A stretch of 64,000 nt of DNA from Gautieria morchelliformis (GCA_015179125.1 WHVA01000233.1:1-64000); one strand, 5' to 3'. Numbered from the stretch's first letter, positions 10,277-22,752 are shown. Numbers and translations: made by a program. The notes: a model not told the origin generated them from the letters alone.

Positions 10277-13200
10277 GATTCCCCCCCCCCCAGGCGATGC
10301 CTGTCCTCAGGCATCCTCCCTGGTCATCTCGTTGAACAGAGCTGCCAGCTCTTCGCTCATGTCTTCCTCTGCCTCTCTGATCTCCCTGTCGGCTTCTTCT
10401 GTGTCCTGTGTTCGGTGTGTCCACGCAACCTTGCCTCCGCTCTGTGGTATGTACCTCCAGATGCGTCTTGCATGTACCGTCCCTGTGAGTTCCGTCCTGT
10501 CTAGTTTCACTAAGTGGTATGAGTTGAGTCCCCGGTTTGTCATGACCCTGGGTGGTGACCAGCTGGTAGCAACATGTTCTTTGTATCAAAGTTGTTGTCC
10601 TGTTGTGAATTGTAGACCTGTACCAAGTCGCCTTCCTGAATTCCACTGGGTGAATCTTGTTGTCATGTCTGGATATTCTCCGTGCTGCTTCAGTGAGTAT
10701 CTGTGAGTAACCTTGCATGCGCCTGATGTCAGATAGGGTGAAATGGTGCTCAGCATCCGTCTCGTTCGCCTCTTCCACCCTATTCCTCTCTTTCGTTGCT
10801 CTCTTCTCCCCCATAGGAGTTCGCGCAGTGTTAGCTTGAGCGTGGGTAGGATCCTGTTGTTCATGCTGCGTATCGCTGTGTCCAGGTGCGTAGTCCATTT
10901 CACTGGGATGGAGTCGGGGTCTACATCGTTGAGGTCGACGGTGTCGATGTCCAGGGCGCAGAGCCTCCTTAGGCGGCTGAGGAGTATCTTGTTGGCATTC
11001 TCTACCAGCCTGTTGTCCATGGTGCATATGGTGGCGTTGTGATGTGCGTGATGCCTTGTTGTGCGCAGAAGTCAGCCACTTCCTTGTTTATGAAATGTGA
11101 CCCCCTGTCTGCCATGAAAGCTTCTGGTGTGGTGCAGTTCCTTTGTAGCTCCTTCAGCTTTTCCACTGTCATGTGACCTGTTCCTGTCAACTTGAGCTTG
11201 CTCGCCTACACGAAGTTGGAAAATGTGTCGATAAGGAGCAGGACAGTCTTGAAGCCTCCTTTGCCTTGGGAGTGAGAGGTAGTTGCCTGCATATCAGATC
11301 GAAGGGGCGTCTCCGTTTGATAGGTTCTAGCAGCGAGTTCGCGTGTAGGGGTCCGAAGTTCTTGCACTGAGGGCATTACATCACTGCTTTTCGGTGTCTG
11401 TGTCCATGTGTGTCCAGAAGAAGTCATCTCTCAGCTAAGTTTTGTGTGTTCCCATCCAAAGTGACCATTGTCCGTGTGTGTCTTCATTGCCCATCTGAGG
11501 CCCTCCTTCGTGGGGATGCACTCCGCCTTGGCTGTCCTGTCCAGTGGCTTCCGGTTGAGCCTCCACAGTTTCCCGTCCTCTATCAGGAACCCTTGTGCTC
11601 TGTGCTTCACCCTCCTTCTCTCTCTCGGTGTGTGTCCTGTGTTCTGTCCTGTCACGTGGTCGATGATCTGTGTGAACCAGTCATCTCCCGTGAAGTGTGC
11701 CCTTAGTTCACTGTGTGTCGTCTCCGTCTCTACCCCCAAGTATGTCGTCCTGTATCCCTTGTTGGCTTCCCAGTCTGGCAGCACTGACCACGATTCCCCC
11801 TGTCCTTCCCACCTCTCGCCTCATTCCATTTCCTGCTTAAGGCGTCCGCTACTGGGTTCTGCTTTCCAGGTCTGTGTCTCACTTCTACGACATTCCATGC
11901 TATGATGGAATCCTCCCATCTCGCGTGTGTGGAGCTTTGTCTGTCTTTGCTCAGCACGTCTCGCAAAGCCTGGAAGTCAGTCTCTATCTCGATGGGTGAT
12001 CCATAGATGTAGTCATTGAACTCATCTAGGGCGAATTCCAGTGCTGCGAATTCTAGCAAGAAGGGTTCGTAGCATTCTTCGGTGGGTGATGTCCATTTTG
12101 AGCAGTACGCTATTGGATGCCATTGTCGGGTCATGTGTCCATCTTTGTCCCTTCAAACTCTTGGCTGAGCATGCCGCCAAAGCCCTGTTTGGAGCCATCC
12201 ATTGTCACCCAGAATTTCCGTCTGTCATTGTTAGGAGCCCTGAGGATGGTTCAGTGGTTAATAGAACTTTGAGCTTGAGGACTGCTTCTCTCTGTGGCTC
12301 TCGCCACTTGTCCTCTATCCGTGTCTCCTGTAGTGCCCGTTTGAATGCCCCTTTCTTTGTCTTCCACTCTGCTTTCTGTGGCTCCTGCTTCACGTTGCGG
12401 GTCAGGTCCATAAGTGGGGCTGCAATCCGTGTGTAATACGGTATCATGCGCCGGAAGAAGCCCATCAGGCCTAGGAATCCCATCAGGTCTAGCGTCATCT
12501 TTGGTTCTGGCCAGTCGACCACTGCTGTCACCTTGTCCCAGTTCGTGTTATCCCATCTGGTGTTAGTGTGACCCCTGCAAAGACAACCTTTGACTGGAAT
12601 AGCTTGCACTTAGCTGGGGCTAGTGACTCTCTGCACCTGAGGAAGAATTTACGGATTTTCTCTATTTTCCTGTTGAAATCGTCGTCCGCTATCACTATGT
12701 TCACTCAGTGCCACCACCACCATTTCGCAAAAGGTCGTCAGGGCCCCAGTTAGTCCAAATGGCATTCGCAGGTACACGTAGTATCCTCGCCCTTCTATGT
12801 AGAATGCTGTGTAGGGGATGGCATCCTCGTGCATTCTGACGGCATAGTAGCCTGCCGCTAGGTCGATGACACTAGCCCACCATTTCCCTGCTACTTGTTC
12901 TTGTTTCGCCTGCAGGTCCCCTGCTGGGAATGGTGGTATGGTGGTGGCTCTGTTAAGGGCTAGGAACGTGTGGCAGACCCTCCACTTTTGACCGGCTGTC
13001 GTGGGTCTTCCGTCTCTGTCTCGATTACCCAGTCTGAGGGTTTGTCCTGTTCGTCGTTTGCCACCTCTTTCCAGAACGGTCTGAGCCCGTACTTTGCGCA
13101 TTGCTCATTGCATCTCCTCAGGACGGCTTCTCTGGTCATGCCCGTCTTACCTGCCTCTTTGGTGCTAGGTTTGTGCTGCTTAGGCAGTTGATGAACTCCG

Positions 13201-13551
13201 CTGGGACCTTTTGGATGATGTTCACCCTCTCCATGTCTGCAAGGATGTTGTCGTACCATTCCTTTTGTGCCACTGTGACTGGTTTTTGGTGGATCTTCTT
13301 GGGTAGTGTGACTGTTGGGTCGACGTGCAGCTTGTGTGTGGTAAAGTCAACCGGGAAGACCTCTGAGAGTGAGAGTGCGAAGATGTCAGCGAACTCCTTT
13401 ACCAGATTTAGGATTACTTCTCGTTGTGCTTCCTCCAAGTCTGGTCCAATGGTGATCTTGCCTATTATTTCTTGTATTCTGTGCGCTGCGAATGGGTCCT
13501 TTGTTCTTTCGCTGCCTTCGTGTGCTTTCCCTGTGGAATCCCTTGTTAGAA

Positions 13552-14484
13552 TAAATGAGATAGCTATATCACAGAGTATTCTAAGGTCTACACAATCGTC
13601 TAACTGAGCTAACATCTGGAGAAATAATCCATGCACCAGTAGCAGTGCCTGCCCAGGAAAGCAGGCACCTGGGCCCTGGTCAGAAGAAATAATTGCTATG
13701 GGACTAATGGTCCCATACAGGGACATCGGACACGATGGAGATTACAGTATATTGTCCTATCTATGGACGTACTGAATAGCTACCTCAGGAGAGAGGTACA
13801 GAGATGGCAAATGCCTTGCCAAGGCTGCTGTAGGCACACAGCACAGGACACACATGATTTCTTTTCTATTCTATTCCCCTGACCAGCTCCACTGATTACG
13901 AGCTGTATTACATGTTGAAAGGGGCTTTGTATACTGCTCCAAGGTCCCAGCTTAGATACTTGTCAGTAGGACAAGTATCCCCATCATTGTTCCTGCTCCA
14001 CAGCTGTATGCAGCCTGTGGAGCATTTCCACATTATCCTGACCCATTCTGTTACTATCTTGAACACTGGTACTCACTACTATTTTAGTATAAGTAGCTAC
14101 CATACATGTACGAACAAAACATCCAGAATATTGTCCATAACAATCCAGAATTGCTGTTTCACCTCCTGAAGTAACTGTAGACTTGTTTGATAGCTACAGA
14201 GCTCATTTCTTGATAGATTTCTCTAATTCTTTGTTGAGAGTCTACTATAACTGGCTACACTATACTGTTCCAAAAGCGAAAGCTTCGGACCCCTTGTTCC
14301 TCTGTTCTCACCTGTTTCTTCCTCGACTCGGTCACGTGACCTACATCAATCAGTGACGCACTCGCTCCACAGAGCTTAGTCAGCTCACGCATATACCGTG
14401 CACAGGGGTGCACGAAGAGTCCCAACTCCCTGAGTCACATGATATATCCATTCTAATATATCTAATATATTATTCCTAAAATCC
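13552..14484 (-). repeat. LTR-like repeat family E, copy 3, inserted in inner Gypsy
   Basis: It interrupts the inner Gypsy between the protease and RT regions. The same 13-bp word, AATCCCTTGTTAG, lies on both sides (about 13538-13550 and 14480-14492). Read on the minus strand it shares the ordered blocks of copies 1 and 2: GAGCTGACTAAGCTC, GGTCACGTGACC, GTAGCTATCAAACAAG, GTAGCTACTTATACTA and TATACAAAGCCCC. It has no coding capacity. The direct repeat is longer than the 4-6 bp of ordinary LTR elements, so the class is uncertain. Confidence 0.6.
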
Positions 14485-15834
14485 CTTGTTAGCCAGATGG
14501 GTGCGCTCCAGTCGGTACTTAGTGTGTCCAGGTTCCTTGCCCATTCGTCCATCTGCTTGCTGATCCTAAAGGCCCTCCTGATCCTGTTTAGTGACTCCCG
14601 TTTGGCCTTCTTCTTTCTCTCTGTCTCCTTTGCTGTCTCCCCCAGTCTCCACTCCTTGCTCGGGTTCTCTTCACCTCTCGCTTTCTCCCCTTCTGTCCCT
14701 AGCGTCTGTCCCGTCATCGGCCTCGTCTCTCTCCTGATCTCTTCTGCGCTGTTGTCAGAGGCTCACTTCTAGCTGTTCTCTGTCCTTCTTCTGTTGGTCC
14801 TTCTCCCTCGTCTGTCCTCCTTGTTCCTCTCCCATCTCGTCGCTCTCCTCTAGTGTGTTCGCTATGGTGATCATCTTGCCTCCCTCTTCAATGGTGAGTT
14901 CGTCCACCTCGTAGTGATGCATCGCTTTGACTCCTTGCAGCCATGGCTTCCCCAGGATTACTTCGAAGGCTCTGATTTGAATATCTCGAAGCTCTGGTTT
15001 TTTGTGCCATTGGCCACTGTGACCTCTCTGACCCAGCAGCCTTTTGATCTGATCGTGTGGTTGTCTGCCACTCTCAGCGTCACTTCTGAAGTCCTCTTTG
15101 GCATCATGCGTCTCTTCCATTGGTCCCATCTCAATGCACACATTGTGTTCCGCATTGCTCCACCATCTACAACGGCTTGGGCTCTTATGACCTGCACATG
15201 GTTCCCGTGGAGCTTGACCCATCTTTTGTACACCTGCATGTGTCCTTGTGTGCTGATTGCTTCTGTTCCGGTCGTGACAGCTGCGAACACGTTTGCTAGT
15301 GGGCTTGGGTATGGTTCAATGGTCTCTGTCTTTGTTACCGCTACTAGTGGTGAGAAATGAGTATTCACTAACTGTTCCCCCTCTTCCGCTCTCTTGCCCG
15401 TGTGCTCTGCCCTTGAGGGTTGTGGCTTCGGAGCTGGCTGTCCTTCTCCCTCTATGCAGACGGCTCCTACCCGTTTCCCTGATCCATCTCATTGATGTGT
15501 GTAACCATAGGTGACCTCTGTTGCTGTGTCTGGAGGTTTCTTAGCATTGTATAGTCTGCTCTCCATTTGCGCTCCTCTGCCAGGACTTGGCAATCTAGGG
15601 TTTCTCTGCATTCTCTTGCTAGGTGTCCTCTTAGGCCACATTGGAAGCATTCCTTGGAGTCCAGGTAAGCACCTCCTGGTATTAGTGGGAACAGATTCTC
15701 TATGGTCACTTTGGAGCCTGTGTATTGCTGGCGCCACTCGGTGACCATTCTTTTGTATGCTGCTTGGCCCACCTGCGAGCTCGGGTACGGTCTCCAGATG
15801 TCAGATAGCAATGCGTTTGTTGGGTGCATTTATG

Positions 15835-16290
15835 CTCCTGCACCAAAATCAAGCCAAATAGATTCCACCATTCGTATTTCTTTTGATTTTGACTTGAAAC
15901 CATGCTGACATTCATTCTATGATTTGTCAAATTTTTCTTTGATTTTTCAAAGCTGTATTTCTACTTCTTTTCATGTTCTGTCCAACCGACCCTTTGTGGG
16001 TGGTTGTGGACAAGTTTCCTTTTTGAGCTGCGGCTGTTCACCAACGCGCTACGTTCTACGGGCGCTAAAGCGCCGGCTAGCAGTACATGCGCATGAGACA
16101 CATTTCCCCCCTCTCTCAGTGACAACGAAATTCACTGAGAGGCAAGTAAATTAGTCTTATTCTTCTTTGATTTGTTAACCTAGAAATCCTGTAGTGAATT
16201 AATTTCTAGGTAGTATATAATATTAATAGTGACAACCAAATTCACTGAGAGAGTGAATTAATTTCTAGTCTATTCTTTTGAGCAACAAGT
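15835..16290. repeat. Short insertion inside inner Gypsy, MITE-like
   Basis: About 455 bp with no Gypsy similarity sit between the gag end and the zinc-knuckle region. They contain the AAATTCACTGAGAG motif twice (16130 and 16229) and an inverted CTCTCAGTGA copy (16114). Ends and target duplication could not be fixed, so its class is open. Confidence 0.4.
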
Positions 16291-17484
16291 CCAGTCCTAC
16301 TGCCTATAATTCCTGTCCTCTACAGTGTTGTACATCAGCTGAGGGGCGTCATTCTGTCCTTGGGCAAGTGTCGGTGTCATGAATGGGTTCGTTGGGGAGT
16401 GGAACGGGTTGAGGGTCATGTTCTGTCTGGTTGGCGTCCCGGGTAGGTTGGTTTGTTGTGCTGGTGTGTCTGTCGTCGTCATCCATGTCCCTGGGGTATG
16501 CACTACCTTTCTAGAAGCGCTCGGCGTGGCTGGGGCTTGTGCTGGTGTGATCGTCGTGTGTTGGGTATGCCACATGTGTGAGGGCCTGGTCTTAGGTGCG
16601 CTTGCTCGTCCTTGTTCCTGATCGCATTGGTTATCTGCTGAATGATGTCCGCATCCCTTTTGGCCTCTGCCAGTGCTGGCATTCTGATTGCTAACATGCT
16701 GTCGTGAAACTCTTGACAGTTTGCGTAGCTCTCGTTGGCGATGAGTTTGTGTATAGCGTCTGGAAGATTCCTGCGGACTTCGTCGATGAGCAGCGCCGAT
16801 GTGTCCCTGATTGCCATTGCCAACGTGAGCGTCTTTTCTGCGAATGTGTGGTGCATTGGGACTGTCCTTCCTCTGTATTCCACTGTCTCTCCCACCTCTT
16901 CCACTTTGATCCTTAGCCCAGCTAGCTCGTATCTCTTCTGCTCCCACTCATTCCCACTCTTCTTCGGGATCGGCCATTTCATCTCAAACGCTCGTTTCAC
17001 TTCTCCCCATTTCATCCTGTTGATCTTGGTCCTCATCTCCTCCCACCAGTCTCCTGACTCTTCCGCTGGCATCATGCAGATATTGAACACCTCTATCCTC
17101 TTTGCCTCATCATAGCCTGCGATCGTTGCCTCCAGTTCGAAGTTCTGCAGCCACGCATGGGGGACTTCACCTTCTCTGTAGTCTCCATAGAAGAGGCTGA
17201 TGTTCGTCTTCTTTGTCATTGCGCTTGTGGTCTTTTCGTTCTGGTTGGCTTGGTCCGCTGGGTCCTCTTCGCTTGTCATGGTCAGGTTTAGCGATGATAG
17301 TGTGGGCAAGGATTCCCCTGACGTCATCGGGGTCTCTTCGTATGTCCTGACCGCCTGGTCCCATATCCTATCCAGTCTTCTGTTGTAGTGATCCCTCTTC
17401 CTCAAGTCATATCTACGTGGTCGTCACCTTCGAAGCTCCGCTATCTGGTTCAACACTGGTCCCGCTGGCTCCCAAGTGCCGGTC

Positions 17485-17508
17485 GCTTGAATCCCGGTGG
17501 TGTCACCA
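17485..17508 (-). other. tRNA primer-binding site of inner Gypsy
   Basis: Two bases inside the 5' LTR, the minus strand reads TGGTGACACCACCGGGATTC. It starts with TGG (complement of CCA) and includes ACCGGGATTC, the complement of a tRNA T-arm end. The tRNA species cannot be named without a tRNA set. Confidence 0.75.
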
Positions 17509-17510
17509 CA

Positions 17511-17702
17511 TGGAGCAAGGGTCTCTAGAGTCGGGAGTCACGCCAGCGGTTCTGAGGGGCTGCCTGCACTGCCAATGGTAGTGGAACAAGTCTGAGGTTG
17601 TGATTCGGTCTCCGCTCTAATACAGGTGTGTACTATGGTCCTCCCGCCTGCCTCACCCCTCCTGCGCCCACCTGGACCCACATCCCTGATCCCTCTGCTC
17701 CA
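17511..17702 (-). repeat. Inner Gypsy 5' LTR
   Basis: This 192-bp copy has the same 7-bp inverted ends. The short LTR is unusual next to the longer LTR-like repeats elsewhere in the window. TCATC follows it directly and recurs two bases outside the other LTR. Confidence 0.85.
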
Positions 17703-18427
17703 TCATCTATGAGGACGATGGTAATAGCTTGGGCAGTTATCAAGCGTCGTGTCCATCTGTTAGGACCCTCGGCACTTGGAAGCTTTTTCCTTTTTTCTAG
17801 CGCTTTCATCGTCAGATGACAGCATCTCTCCCTGCGTGTGTAGGGAGAGGTTGGGGACGAGTCGCGAGACTCGTCCTCCTGGCTTCAATTGGCCAGAGTG
17901 GGTGTGGGCCCCAAGGTGATTCTACTCACCTTTGGATCCATGCCTCCCTTTGATGACTTTTTGCCATAAAAGCTTACTTTTCCTGTGGGGATGGTTTGAT
18001 TCCCCACACAGATCGTCCCTGGACTGGAAAAGTCCAGGGTTACCTGTAGTTCCCTTAGGAACGGGGTTCCTAGGGTTGCATCGTAATATTCAATGTTTGC
18101 CATGTCGAAGTATCCTTCGATTGTTTCACAACCAAATTTAATGGTCATGTTCATCCCATAGTTGATCATTAATTGACTACCGATGCACGCCAATTGCAGT
18201 GCAATTGGCTGTTCCAAGGTGAATGTCTTGATGCCTGTGGCACGGGTGAATTTGGGGGATAGCAATACCCCTTCGCTCCCGCTGTCTAGTAGGCAGTGGG
18301 CCTTTGTGCGGTTGAGTTCCCAAAACCCCAACAGGGTACAGTTTTCGCTACGTGGCCATGCAGGCTGTGTGCGGTGTTTGCTCCAATGGTGATACATCGG
18401 CTCGGCTGCCTTGTCTGGGGCCATCAT
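17703..18427 (-). mobile_element. Outer Gypsy fragment, right part (aspartic protease)
   Basis: The minus strand encodes a retropepsin-like domain: LLDSGSEGVLLS active-site region (about 18310-18270), then a YYDATLGTPFLRE flap/ALGTPFL-like segment near 18060. Retroviral-type proteases of Gypsy have the D-[ST]-G triad followed later by this ILG-type motif. The fragment ends abruptly at about 18430 against repeat E copy 2. It belongs with 9840-10085. Confidence 0.75.
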
Positions 18428-18449
18428 TCAAGCAGCCATGACCTTGGGT

Positions 18450-18845
18450 GTCTCTTTTATGATTAATATCAGATTAAAATGTTTTGATATATAACTTCTA
18501 TTTCTTAGTGGCTGAACCGCTATATTCGTCCCGTCGCTTTGTGCTGACTAAGCTCGGGGAGGTGCGTCCGTCACTGATGGATGGTGACATTGTGACCATG
18601 TCGAGGGAGAAACGTGTTCGATCTAGAGAACAGCTGTCTCAAAAGGCTTCGCTTTTGAGATAGTTTAGAGTAGGCAGTAATAGTAGGCTCTCAACGAAGA
18701 ATTGGAGAAAACTATCAAGGATTAAGTTCTGTAGCTATCAAACAAGACTACAGTGACTTCAGGGGGTGAAACAGTAAATTCTGGATGATCGGTTCGTACA
18801 TTTATGGTAGCTATTTATACTATAATAGTGATAACTACCAGTGTT
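18450..18845 (+). repeat. LTR-like repeat family E, copy 2
   Basis: It begins CTCTTTTATGATTAA, the same word that begins copy 1 near 4150. It continues with the shared blocks (GTGCTGACTAAGCTC, GCTTCGCTTTTGAGATAGT, GTAGCTATCAAACAAGACTA, GCTATTTATACTATA). It breaks off where the inverted repeat at 18846 begins. Confidence 0.6.
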
Positions 18846-19548
18846 GATCAAGGGTCAGGGAGGTCAGGGGGATGCAGGGTTGATGGCGAGTGCCAAGTGC
18901 TGTCCCTGGCTGCGCAGCATAGTATAATACGGGCTCTCTGACATTGGGGGTCCTTAGACTTTTCTCTTTGGATTTCCCCTTGTCAGGTGAGAATCCCCTC
19001 TCTTGTATACTCTGTTGTTCATTTATACATACTTTGGATTTCCCCTTGTCAGTTGTGTGGTAGTGTGATCTCCACAACCAGCCAGGGTTGCCCTTACAAA
19101 CACATGCATTAAAGCTACTGTCCTTTATAGTTCTGACTTCCAGATTCATGATACATAACAGGCGATCACACTACCGTGTGAGCTGACTGACAGAGGGGGA
19201 ATCCAAAGTGTATACATAAATAAGAAAATATACAACATAAGGCTGAACACAAGTCAACTCACAGGTCACCTGGACTCAGATCCATGGGTTTTACTGTAAG
19301 GGCAACCCTAGATAGCTGTGGAGGTCACACTACCACACAACTGACAAGGGAAAATCTGAAGTATGTATATATGAACTGAGTATACACGAGAGGGGATTCT
19401 CACCTGACAAGGGGAAATCCAAAGAGAAAAGTCTAAGGACCTCCAATGTCAGCGAGCCCATATTATACTACGCTCTGCAGCCAGGGACAACAATTCGCAC
19501 TCGCCATCAACCCTGCATCCCCCTGACCTCCCTGACCCTTGATCGACC
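18846..19548. repeat. Inverted repeat with about 250-bp arms
   Basis: Arm 18846-19100 is repeated in reverse complement at 19282-19548. Shared words include GGATTTCCCCTTGTCAGGTG, GGTCAGGGAGGTCAGGGGG and GTTGTGTGGTAGTGTGA, all with few mismatches. The loop (about 19101-19281) includes the end of a family-D-like LTR (TAGTTCTGACTTCCAG, ending ATACATAACA at 19159). It could fold as a long hairpin. Confidence 0.8.
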
Positions 19549-19769
19549 CTTGATGCCACCCATTATGTTAGTCACTTGACTTCCGACACTGTTCCGAGAG
19601 CGGAAGTCAGAAAGTGTAGTGAAATTGGCAAAGTGAACAGAACTGGTGGAAGTTCTCCCCGAAGTGAAATCATTTCCAAAAGCGGTGTCGGAGATTGAAG
19701 TGGAGCTGGAAGTGGAATCAGAAATGGAGTTGGAACTTGGCATGGTGTCGGAACTGGAAAATAGGGTGT
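19549..19769. other. Low-complexity GGAAGT-rich stretch
   Basis: Degenerate GAAGT / GGAACT repeats are seen, similar in style to the CTTCCGACTTCC blocks of the family D LTR at 58700-58800. No gene is seen. Confidence 0.3.
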
Positions 19770-20772
19770 TGTCAAGATTGGTTTTTAGGCGTTAATATCG
19801 TGTATTAGTGAACACAGCGAATGCCCAAATAACTTGTGCGAATAAGTATGCCATTCAGCGAATAGATGAACCGATGAATGTTCACAAGGTAAGAGGGTTG
19901 CCCAAACGGAGCTCTCCCTATCTACAGCCCTAGTGAAATAGCCCGTGGCACTTGACGATGTAACGTGCAAGGTGTCACGGAAGGGTTGTCTAAGTAGCGA
20001 GAATCCCTTCGCCAACAGCACAGAAAATGGTTCGAAGGCTAAGGTAACGAAGATGAAGTATGTGAACTCACCAGTGATGCCTAAGTCCTCTGCTGGTTGA
20101 ATATAGGAATCTCCAAGAGAAGGCTCAAGACGGTGATCACAGCGAGGTCAAGTTTGCACAAGATGGACGACGTATGATAATTGAACTGAGGAATATACAT
20201 GCGAATGTAAACTACTTATATCGAATGCTCGTAAGGTATCAACGAATAGGAAAGAGGCCGTCACGAGTCAGGGTTGGATAGGGGTGTGCAGTCATGATAC
20301 AACATAGATGAAATAAACATACAATAGAATGAGAGAAGAGGGAGAACATGAAATGACGGAGGGTGAAGGTGGCGAAGACACCTGTGTACGAAATCATGTC
20401 TTGGGGCCCGCATATACACTGCCCTGCACGGGTTCTTCATCTACTGGGTTGATCCCACACGACCCACGGGTATGTCATCCCACGAACGCACCTGCTCATA
20501 TGAACACCAAAAGGGGGTTGGATCGAGAAGCTGATGGAGTTACTGATGAGCCATTCTGCCAGATAGGGATGTCGATCGTGATTTGATGGTGTGCCTGTTG
20601 GTGAATGATGCAAGCAGCGAATGGTCGTTCGGCGAAATGCGAGGAAGGGCGAACGGAGATGTCATAGGGCAGGAGTGGTCGAGGTGGAGGGCGAAGCCGA
20701 GCGAACACGGAGGAGGAGTAGCGAAAGGGGAAATGGGGGTAACAAGGTGCAGGAAATACACAGGTCATGACA
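19770..20772 (-). repeat. LTR family C, near full length
   Basis: It runs from TGTCAAGATTGG to GGTCATGACA, so the ends are inverted (TGTCA / TGACA). On the minus strand it reads TGTCATGACC..., the orientation of the copy at 40760. No coding sequence and no partner LTR are seen, so it is probably a solo LTR. No clear target duplication was found. Confidence 0.7.
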
Positions 20773-21472
20773 ATCCAATTACCAGAACACCATCGGAAGA
20801 GGGTCGCGCAGAGGAGGTGGTAGACCCAGCGATGGTATATTAGCTGTTGGCAGTGGGTCCACAAGGACCCACTGTATAGTTCTTGTGGGGAACCAACCAG
20901 CAATTCCCCATCTATCCTTTCCCTTACACTGTCACTATGTAGCACCAGAATACCACATATTGGTTGAGTTCTGTTGTCCTTGTGATACAAGGTATGGAGG
21001 ATGTTCAGATTGACAATAATGTATATTCTTCTAGGATATATTATATATCTTTTAAAATATCAACCATAACTGAATTCATAGTCCATCATTTTGAGCAATT
21101 TGTATATTGTGGATATTCTAAAATTTTTGGATGTTCTGAGATTTTTAAAATATGTTTGTATGTGCTGAAGAATGGTGTGCATTGAGATAACAGAGCAATT
21201 TCAGATAGGATTTGGATGACAATATGTTAAAAGTATATATGAAGTTTGTCAGATGTACAATGATAGAATGTAGAAGGAAGTATGTCTAATGGGTGTAGGT
21301 GATGGTAGAAGAATAAGATTGTATCCAAAACTTTCTCACATCTACCACCACCACCAAAACTAAAAAATTCTCATAACTACACTTTATCACAACCTGTCTG
21401 TAGATAGTGAAGCCCACAGTCACACTAAATATGGATTGGGAGTTTTGAAGACATGAAGCAATCAAAATTACC
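20773..21472. other. No gene recognised; AT-rich with LTR-like piece
   Basis: 20841-20995 (GGACCCACTGTATAGTTCTTG region) resembles the complement of 37530-37610 (CCACTGTATAGTTATTG), perhaps an old Copia LTR. The rest (21000-21470) is AT-rich with no convincing reading frame, and includes the short repeat shared with 5995. Confidence 0.3.
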
Positions 21473-22752
21473 ATGCCGACAAGTGCGGAATGTCAATCCC
21501 CAGGGGTCAGGCACCTGGGAAGGACAAGGGCAGTGACAGCACAGCAAGGTGAGCAGCCAAAGACAAGAGGTGAGCTAATAGACAGTGCAGGCTCCACGGT
21601 GTGGAGCAGGGAGCAGGCATTGAATTACCTAGACAGAAACCAGTACGTAGCGAAGGAGGACCTGATATCACAAGAAAGCCTGAGCTATGCACTCCTGTGC
21701 ATGGCCCAAAGCACCATGTCCAAAGCCCTGAAGGAAGGAGAATGAGCAGTTGCAATCTTAATGATGGATGCCTTGGTGAAACCTTTTGGGGAGCAGGTGA
21801 ACAAGTATGTAGAGAAGAGGCTAGACCTGGTCATGCCCAAGGTGGAGGAGACTACAGATTCTCTCAGGGAGGCAGCTTATGACACATCAAGCCTACAGAC
21901 CAAGCAGTGGATGCACTCAAGAGTGGCATGAGATGCAGGGGGGCAATGGGACCAGCCTCCAAATGGACATACGCTGCAGCGCTGAAAGTCTCAGACCCAC
22001 TTGCACACCCCAACACCCTAGCCAGAGCCAAGGCATGAAGCCGCCAGATCTTAATCAATAAAGACCCTGGAACAGAGCTCAACCTGTTTGAGGAGCTCAC
22101 AGAGCAAGAACTCGTTGCCAAAGCCAATGAGGCTGTAGACCACATGGACACACTGGAGGAAGGGGAAGAACCAAGGTTCATAGGGGTCAAAAAGCCGGCA
22201 AATAGAGGGATAGCCTTCGACTTGGAAACACAAGCAGCAGCAGGCTTCATTCAGGCCCGCAAGGAGGACTTCCTGCAAAGGTTTAGTGTATCTGTGGTAG
22301 TCAAAGAATGTGGAGAATGGGAGGATTGAACATGACTCAGGGCTACCCAATGGCTCACTGCAGTCAACGAGATGGATCAAACCAACACAGAGGTGCAGCC
22401 CAGGGCAGCAGACAGTGCATCTCATAGCTTGATTTAGCACTACTGAGGCGGCAAATGTGGCGATTAGGGATGGACTGATCATCGCAGGAAAGAGGACGTG
22501 GGCCAGGAGAATGTGAAGAGAACCATGAATGTGCCTGAGGTGCTAGAAGTATGCAAGGCACCTGGTGGCAGCATGTGACGAGAGGGAAATCTGTGGGACA
22601 TGTGGGAATGAGCACAGGACAGCAACCTGTGAGGAAACAGACCCAGAAAAGCACAAGTGTGTAAGCTGCAATGAAATGGGGCACACATTGTGGGACAGGA
22701 CCTGCCCCAGGTTTGTAGTGGCAACCAAAAGGATAGACCAAGTGGACCTGGA
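21473..22752 (+). mobile_element. LINE-A, ORF1 (gag-like, zinc knuckles), 5' part
   Basis: An open stretch from 21473 (90 codons) is followed by several frames with stops, and then by a zinc-knuckle segment at 22585-22725. That segment has C-x2-C-x4-H-x4-C (CGTCGNEHRTATC) and a second C-x2-C-x4-H-x5-C-like motif (CVSCNEMGHTLWDRTC). This is the usual C-terminal part of a LINE ORF1 RNA-binding protein. Stops and changes of frame are scattered through 21745-22560, so it is dead. The ORF continues at 24062 after a solo LTR. Confidence 0.7.

Larger units (their letters stand above)
10086..17702 (-). mobile_element. Inner Gypsy retrotransposon, full length but broken, nested in an older Gypsy
   Basis: It is bounded by LTRs at 10086-10276 (3') and 17511-17702 (5'). 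Parts in minus-strand order are: primer-binding site (17508-17485), gag (about 17405-16297), CCHC zinc knuckle (near 15640), protease-like region (15200-14960), reverse transcriptase (13470-12300), RNase H (12130-11750), integrase with the TDRGSHF-type core seen as ADRGSHF (11700-11000), a C-terminal module (to 10307) and a polypurine run beside the 3' LTR. Two later insertions lie inside it. A TCATC direct repeat flanks it (10079-10083 and 17703-17707). The coding part carries roughly ten breaks, so it is dead. LTR divergence of about 5% by eye suggests a moderately old insertion. Confidence 0.85.
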
